Source: Paenibacillus borealis
GTDB lineage: Bacteria; Bacillota; Bacilli; Paenibacillales; Paenibacillaceae
Length of the DNA: 64,000 nt
Direction of reading: 5' to 3'
Assembly: GCF_000758665.1 (NCBI RefSeq)
Contig: NZ_CP009285.1
Span: forward strand, 5,146,001-5,210,000
Each line of letters begins with the position of its first letter. Positions within the stretch are counted from its first letter, which is position 1. The translations under genes were made by a program, and so were the position numbers. The notes below the pieces were generated by a model. It had not been told where the DNA came from, ran no database searches, and saw only the letters and a program-made list of their open reading frames with translations. This document shows, piece by piece, positions 59,974 to 64,000 of the stretch.

Positions 59974-61056
59974 TTATTGAGCGTCAGCTACGTTGTCTTT
60001 AGTGATCTTTTTGTAGGAGATCCATACGTATTGGTTGTCAGTGATGTCGAAGCCTACGTTTTCTTTGGTAGGGGTTTCGCCTTTAGCCAGCAGTGAAGCC
60101 AGGACGATTGCCGCTTTACCCTGGTTGTTGGCATCGTTCAATACAGTACCGAGCATCGTTCCGTCTTGCAGTGCCTGAACCGCTGGAGCAGTTGCATCAA
60201 CACCTACTACCGGCATGTATTTGTCGCCAGTGAAGTAGCCTTGAGCTTTCAGAGCTTCGATTGCACCAAGAGCCATGTCATCGTTGTTGGCAAGAACGGC
60301 TTCAATCTTGTCGCCGTGGGAGCCGAGGAAGGCTGCCATTTTTTCTTGTCCTTTTACGCGATCCCACATTGCAGTATCTTCAGCGAGTTTCTCAACCTTG
60401 ATGCCTGCATCTTCGATAGCCTGGATGGAGTAAGTGGTACGCAGCTCAGCATCCTGGTGTCCCGGTTCGCCTTTGAGCATTACGTATTGCAGCACGCCGT
60501 CGCCGTTCTTGTCAGCTTCAGGGTGAGCTTTCCAGTAGTCAACGATCAGCTGGCCGGACATCGTGCCGGACTCTTCTGCTTTGGCGCCTACATAGTAAAC
60601 TTTATCCCATTTCTTCATATCTTCAGGAAGCGGTTCGCGGTTCAGGAAGACAACCGGAATGTCAGCTGTTTTTGCTTTGTCGATGATAACGCCTGCAGCT
60701 GTGCGGTCAACCGGGTTGATCAGCATGCCGTCATATTTTTTGGTGACGAACAAATCCACCTTATCATTTTGTGTAGGCTGGGAGTTCTGGCTGTCTACGA
60801 TATCTACAGTAGCGATGCCTTTGGCAGCAGTATCGATTGCGTTACGGACACCCGTCATGAAAGTATCGTCGAATTTGTAGATCGCTACGCCAACCTTTGG
60901 AGTTTCAGCAGCGGAACCGGAGTTTGCAGTTGCAGCAGCGTTGCCTGTGTTAGCTTTGTTACCAGTGTCAGCAGCGTTGTTGTTATTGCCGCCGCAGCCT
61001 GCGAGAGCAGCACCCAGCAATGCACTAGCAAGTAAAACGGAAGTGATTTTTTTCAT
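59974..61056 (-). CDS. mglB: Galactose-binding lipoprotein
   Basis: 360 residues from ATG 61056 (AGGAGG 10 nt upstream; TTG 61062 is an alternative). Lipobox LLGAALAGCGGN, Asn/Ala/Thr linker, then a family 4 sugar-binding protein: VGVAIYKFDDTFMTGVRNAIDTAA, NPVDRTAAGVIIDKAKTADIPVVFLNREP, VLANNDDMALGAIEALKAQGY, VVGVDATAPAVQALQDG. The aromatic YKFDDTF and the NNDDM, VDAT loops are typical of MglB. First gene of the operon, behind a promoter with a cre-like sequence in its spacer. Confidence 0.93.
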   Translation of the reverse strand: MKKITSVLLASALLGAALAGCGGNNNNAADTGNKANTGNAAATANSGSAAETPKVGVAIYKFDDTFMTGVRNAIDTAAKGIATVDIVDSQNSQPTQNDKVDLFVTKKYDGMLINPVDRTAAGVIIDKAKTADIPVVFLNREPLPEDMKKWDKVYYVGAKAEESGTMSGQLIVDYWKAHPEADKNGDGVLQYVMLKGEPGHQDAELRTTYSIQAIEDAGIKVEKLAEDTAMWDRVKGQEKMAAFLGSHGDKIEAVLANNDDMALGAIEALKAQGYFTGDKYMPVVGVDATAPAVQALQDGTMLGTVLNDANNQGKAAIVLASLLAKGETPTKENVGFDITDNQYVWISYKKITKDNVADAQ

Positions 61057-61118
61057 AATCAATTGACCTCCTGAGGATATTTCTTTTTGTTATCCCGGTG
61101 TGTCCCGGGTACATCCCT

Positions 61119-61147
61119 ATTATGCCCTACATGAAAACGGTTGCGAA
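61119..61147 (-). promoter_or_regulatory. mglB promoter with embedded cre-like site
   Basis: Minus strand TTCGCA, 17-bp spacer, CATAAT (61119-61124). The spacer holds TGAAAACGGTTGCG (61132-61145, plus strand), 12 of 14 matches to the cre consensus. CcpA bound there would block RNA polymerase. The next 40 bp carry a CCCGG/CCGGG hairpin in the leader. Confidence 0.55.
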
Positions 61148-61190
61148 TATAAAATACTACTCAATTCCATGAAAATTCTAATGTCCAAGC

Positions 61191-61288
61191 AGAAACGACT
61201 ATCCGTCCTTCAAGGGACGGTAACCGTTTCAGCGGGAAAGATAAGGAACCTTTATGGCGTAAGACATATAAAGACTTATCTTTTAAAA
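61191..61288 (-). repeat. Second dispersed element family, copy 2
   Basis: About 98 bp aligned with 53231-53328. Same layout: hairpin CCGTCC-TTCAAG-GGACGG, the shared CCGTTTCAGCGGGAAA, then an AT-rich inverted repeat with different bases (CTTTAT...ATAAAG, plus GATAAG/CTTATC). It lies 13 bp after the stop of the sugar-binding lipoprotein on the minus strand, like copy 1 downstream of its gene. Confidence 0.7.
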
Positions 61289-61300
61289 TCTGATTTTCTC

Positions 61301-62323
61301 CTATCTGACAAAAGGGAAAAGCAGCTTCTGGTTCTCAGGCCACAGCATATTTTCCAGATCAATCAGCTTGGTGCCTGTGTCCACCCGTTCCGGGATAGCC
61401 ACACCTTCAAGCGCTTCTACGGCGTATTTCACGGCTAAATACCCGTTGCTGAAAGGGTTCTGGATGACGGTCGCCTGCACAGTGCCATCCTGCAGCGATT
61501 CCATCATAGAGGGTGAGCTGTCAAACGCAACCATCTTTATATTGTCCAAACTTAAGCTTTGTATGACTTTGGCTGCACCCTGGGAAGCAATTTCATTCAA
61601 CGTGGCAATCCCGCGCAGATTAGGATGCTTCTTCAGCATCTCCCGGGTCAGGGCTTCCGCCTCCACCGTACTTGAGGAAGTGTAGGCGATCTGCACTACC
61701 TTGACATTCGGATAACGGGCTGCGTAGTTCAGGAACCCTTTCTCGCGCTCATCCGCATCCCGTGCACCGTAATCAATGCTGCCGCTGGAGTCCGGCGCAA
61801 CATTCAAGGAGGAATTGGTGAAGTTAATAATCCCGATCTCGCCATATCCCTGCAAAAGCTGAATCAGCCGCTCCGCAGACTTCTGTCCGGCTTCATAACC
61901 GTTCGAGCCCACATAGGCCTGTACTCTGGCCGATCCGACTTCCGCATCGACTGAGATCACCGGAATTTTGTAATATGCAGCCTGGTCTACGACCTGGGCA
62001 AGCCCCATGTAACTGCTGGCAGCGAGAATAATAACATCCGCTTTCTCCTTAATGGAGTCCTCCACCATCCCCACCTGCTCATCGATATCACTCTCCGAAT
62101 CCGGCGCTTTGAACGTCAGCTTGACATTGAATTCCTTCGCTGCAGCATCCGCCCCCAGCTTCACCGTGTTCCAGTAGTCCCCTTTGTTCATCTTGACGAT
62201 AAGATGGATATTACGTGTCTTGTTCGTACTGATATAAGCAGGCGACGAATTGAAGCAGGAGGACACGGAGATCCAGAGCACCCCGCACAGCAGCAGGGTC
62301 AGCCAAAAACGTATGTTTCTCAC
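61301..62323 (-). CDS. Sugar-binding lipoprotein paired with a sensor kinase
   Basis: 340 residues; a short hydrophobic start with a lipobox-like ISVSSCFNSSP, then a family 4 (RbsB-like) binding protein: RNIHLIVKMNKGDYWNTVKLGADAAAKEF, VIILAASSYMGLAQVVDQAAYYKIPVISVDAE, VGSNGYEAGQKSAERLIQLL, GIATLNEIASQGAAKVIQSL. It overlaps the preceding kinase by 4 bp (ATGA), so it is translationally linked to it, not to the permease genes. This is the layout of three-component sugar sensors (binding protein plus YesM/LytS-like kinase), with mglBAC as the likely target. Confidence 0.88.
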   Translation of the reverse strand: MRNIRFWLTLLLCGVLWISVSSCFNSSPAYISTNKTRNIHLIVKMNKGDYWNTVKLGADAAAKEFNVKLTFKAPDSESDIDEQVGMVEDSIKEKADVIILAASSYMGLAQVVDQAAYYKIPVISVDAEVGSARVQAYVGSNGYEAGQKSAERLIQLLQGYGEIGIINFTNSSLNVAPDSSGSIDYGARDADEREKGFLNYAARYPNVKVVQIAYTSSSTVEAEALTREMLKKHPNLRGIATLNEIASQGAAKVIQSLSLDNIKMVAFDSSPSMMESLQDGTVQATVIQNPFSNGYLAVKYAVEALEGVAIPERVDTGTKLIDLENMLWPENQKLLFPFVR

Positions 62324-64000
62324 CGGTTGGTCTCCTCCTTCTGCTCTTCCATGCCTTCTCCGGCCAGCCGGGCCGGGAACACAATGGTGACGATTGTACC
62401 TTCTTCAATTTCACTTTGAAAGGTTAGTCCATATTCACGTCCATAATATAAGCCGATCCGCTCATGAACATTCCGTACGCCTACGCCTGAGCCGCTTCCG
62501 CTTTTGACGCCTCCGCTCAGAATGACGTTCATCGTTTCTTTGGACATCCCGAGGCCGTTGTCACTGACCGTGATAATGATGAGTCCATCCTTAAGCTCTG
62601 CGCTGATGGAGATCAGTCCTTCATCCGGCATCATTTCGATCCCATGGTAGAGCGCATTCTCTACAATAGGCTGCAGGATCAGCTTAACCGTCTGGTACTG
62701 CAATACTTCATCCTGGGCCGTGATCTCATAACGGAACTTATTTTTGAAACGGAAGCTCTGAATCACCAGGTAATGGCGGATATGATCCAGCTCCTCCTGG
62801 ATAGTAATGATATTCTTGCCTTTGCTCAGACTGATCCGGAAAAATTTTGAAAGCGACTGAATCATCGTGACGACCTCATCTGTTTTGCCGCGCTCTGCCA
62901 GCCGTATCACCGAATTCAGCGTATTATATAGAAAATGAGGGTTGATCTGCGACTGCAGCACTTCAAGCTCGCCTTTGCGCTTGGTCTCCTGCTCATAGAT
63001 GATCTGATCCATCAGCTGGCGGATGCGCTGGAGCATCATATTGAAGCGTTTGGACAGCTGCTCCACCTCATAAGCGCCGCTCACATTGATCGGGGTATTG
63101 AGATCTCCCTCTCCCACCTGCTTGACGGTGCGCTCCAGCTTGCGGATCGGACTGGCAATCAGCCAGGACAGGAACACCGACACCGCAATTACACACACCA
63201 GGACAACTGCGAGGAACCAGGAGAGAAATTGATTCAGATCGCGTTTGGTCGTGACAATCTCATCGTAATAGGCGACTCCGACTATCTTCCAGCCGGTCTG
63301 GGCCAATGTACGCACGGTAATAAACCGCTTCTCTCCGGTCGATTCATCCAGATAGCTGCGGAAGGCATATTCCAGCACCGGCTCCACATTCTCATATTTA
63401 AGTCCGGCATAGATCAGCTGCTGCTGCGGATGGTAGACGATATTCCCCAGCGGATCGAGAATGTAAGCGTATCCTCTTTTACCGAGCTTCACTTGCCGGC
63501 TTAGCTCATCGATTGTCCTGAAATTGAAATCCAGCAGCAGAACACCGGTTTTCAGCTCCCCGTTCTCCCTGTATTGAATCATTTTGCTGATCGATACGAC
63601 CCAGGTATACCGTCCTTTGAACAAATTCTGAATATGCGGGGCAGAGTAGGATATCTCCGAGGTCCGCTTGGCTGTGGTGAACCAGCTCTGGCTCTCCAGC
63701 TGTGTGTTCAGGCGCATGCTTTGTCCCGGTGTACCCACCACATATTTGCCCTGGGGTGTAAAAACAGCCACGGATACGAGATCCTCGCGGCTGCTCATAA
63801 GTGTGTCCATACGTTCGTAGAGCAGCGGAGAGTCAATCGATTGACTCGTTGTGATCTGCTTCTCCGCTGTCGCAAAAATGCTGCCCATCCCCTTAACATA
63901 GAGCTCCAGATTATAATTCACCTGCTCGATAATCTGCTGCATGTTGAGATTGGCATTCTCCTCCGCCGTATTGGCGAACTTGCCGTACAGCATAATGCTG
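62320..64000 (-). CDS. YesM-like sensor histidine kinase (5' end outside window)
   Basis: At least 557 codons; the frame continues past the window edge, and the first membrane helix expected for this family is missing, so the start is outside. Visible: a dCache-like extracellular domain (LVSVAVFTPQGKYVVGTPGQSM; KRGYAYILDPLGNIVYHPQQQLIY), a membrane helix FLSWFLAVVLVCVIAVSVFLSWLI, HAMP (SPIRKLERTVKQVGEGDLNTP), His_kinase box LQSQINPHFLYNTLNSVIRLAE, and ATPase motifs ILQPIVENALYHGIE and VSDNGLGMS. Coupled to the sugar-binding lipoprotein. The response regulator is not in the window and is probably just upstream. Confidence 0.92.
   Translation of the reverse strand, partial: SIMLYGKFANTAEENANLNMQQIIEQVNYNLELYVKGMGSIFATAEKQITTSQSIDSPLLYERMDTLMSSREDLVSVAVFTPQGKYVVGTPGQSMRLNTQLESQSWFTTAKRTSEISYSAPHIQNLFKGRYTWVVSISKMIQYRENGELKTGVLLLDFNFRTIDELSRQVKLGKRGYAYILDPLGNIVYHPQQQLIYAGLKYENVEPVLEYAFRSYLDESTGEKRFITVRTLAQTGWKIVGVAYYDEIVTTKRDLNQFLSWFLAVVLVCVIAVSVFLSWLIASPIRKLERTVKQVGEGDLNTPINVSGAYEVEQLSKRFNMMLQRIRQLMDQIIYEQETKRKGELEVLQSQINPHFLYNTLNSVIRLAERGKTDEVVTMIQSLSKFFRISLSKGKNIITIQEELDHIRHYLVIQSFRFKNKFRYEITAQDEVLQYQTVKLILQPIVENALYHGIEMMPDEGLISISAELKDGLIIITVSDNGLGMSKETMNVILSGGVKSGSGSGVGVRNVHERIGLYYGREYGLTFQSEIEEGTIVTIVFPARLAGEGMEEQKEETNR

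Overview
The window looks like a chromosomal segment of a Paenibacillus (Bacillota, moderate GC). This rests on protein families and gene neighbourhoods, not on a database search: several YesM/YesN-type sugar-sensing two-component systems, long lipoprotein solute-binding proteins with LplB/LplC-type permeases and no ATPase, a CBM56-bearing secreted carbohydrate-active protein, a YhbD-BacE-BacF bactofilin locus, CcpA-like cre sites and Gram-positive ribosome-binding sites throughout. No tRNA, rRNA, prophage, insertion sequence with a transposase, or CRISPR array was seen.

Layout. 1-3.6 kb: the 5' part of a phosphorelay diguanylate cyclase (Hpt-REC-GGDEF-REC), then an ACT-domain/PFL (UPF0210) pair. 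3.6-10 kb: an ECF41 sigma factor with its carboxymuconolactone-decarboxylase partner and a candidate autoregulatory promoter; a divergent DHA2 efflux pump/MarR pair with two palindromic operators; a DUF1796 protein; a YbaK-MFS pair. 10-18.8 kb: a six-gene oligosaccharide operon (two permeases, solute-binding lipoprotein, YesM-like kinase, YesN-like regulator, second solute-binding lipoprotein) behind a cre site and tandem direct repeats. 19.5-22.2 kb: a GyrI-like gene and the bactofilin operon. 23-27.4 kb: a secreted FN3-CBM56 protein, a TerD-VWA protein and ribosomal protein L25/Ctc. 27.6-34.5 kb: oppABCDF and an ArsR-like regulator. 34.7-43.4 kb: GNATs, a short-chain reductase, HxlR, a Fur-boxed flavodoxin operon, glyoxalase-fold proteins, an AraC regulator, RNA-modification enzymes and a MarR. 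43.7-48.8 kb: parC and parE, separated by about 600 bp of repeats. 48.8-55.4 kb: an ABC-2 exporter, a GDSL hydrolase, a CAP-domain protein and a WG-repeat/DUF3298 protein. 57.2-64 kb: mglC-mglA-mglB, then a sugar-binding lipoprotein and a YesM-like kinase that runs off the window.

The most unusual content is between genes. (1) An inverted-repeat element of about 135 bp, with full, nested and partial copies at 22.8, 46.3-46.6, 51.9, 55.7, 56.8, 57.0 and 57.2 kb; its arms differ between copies but keep pairing (compensatory changes), and one copy sits in the apex of another inside the parE-parC gap. (2) Four clusters (19.1, 22.5, 43.5, 56.5 kb) of a 15-bp palindrome, YTGYA-N5-TRCAR, whose copies are mostly spaced 51-52 bp apart. 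(3) A two-copy element of about 98 bp, each copy 3' of a minus-strand gene. I know of no description of these and could not search for one.

Coordinates use the start codon best supported by a ribosome-binding site; alternatives are noted where they matter.
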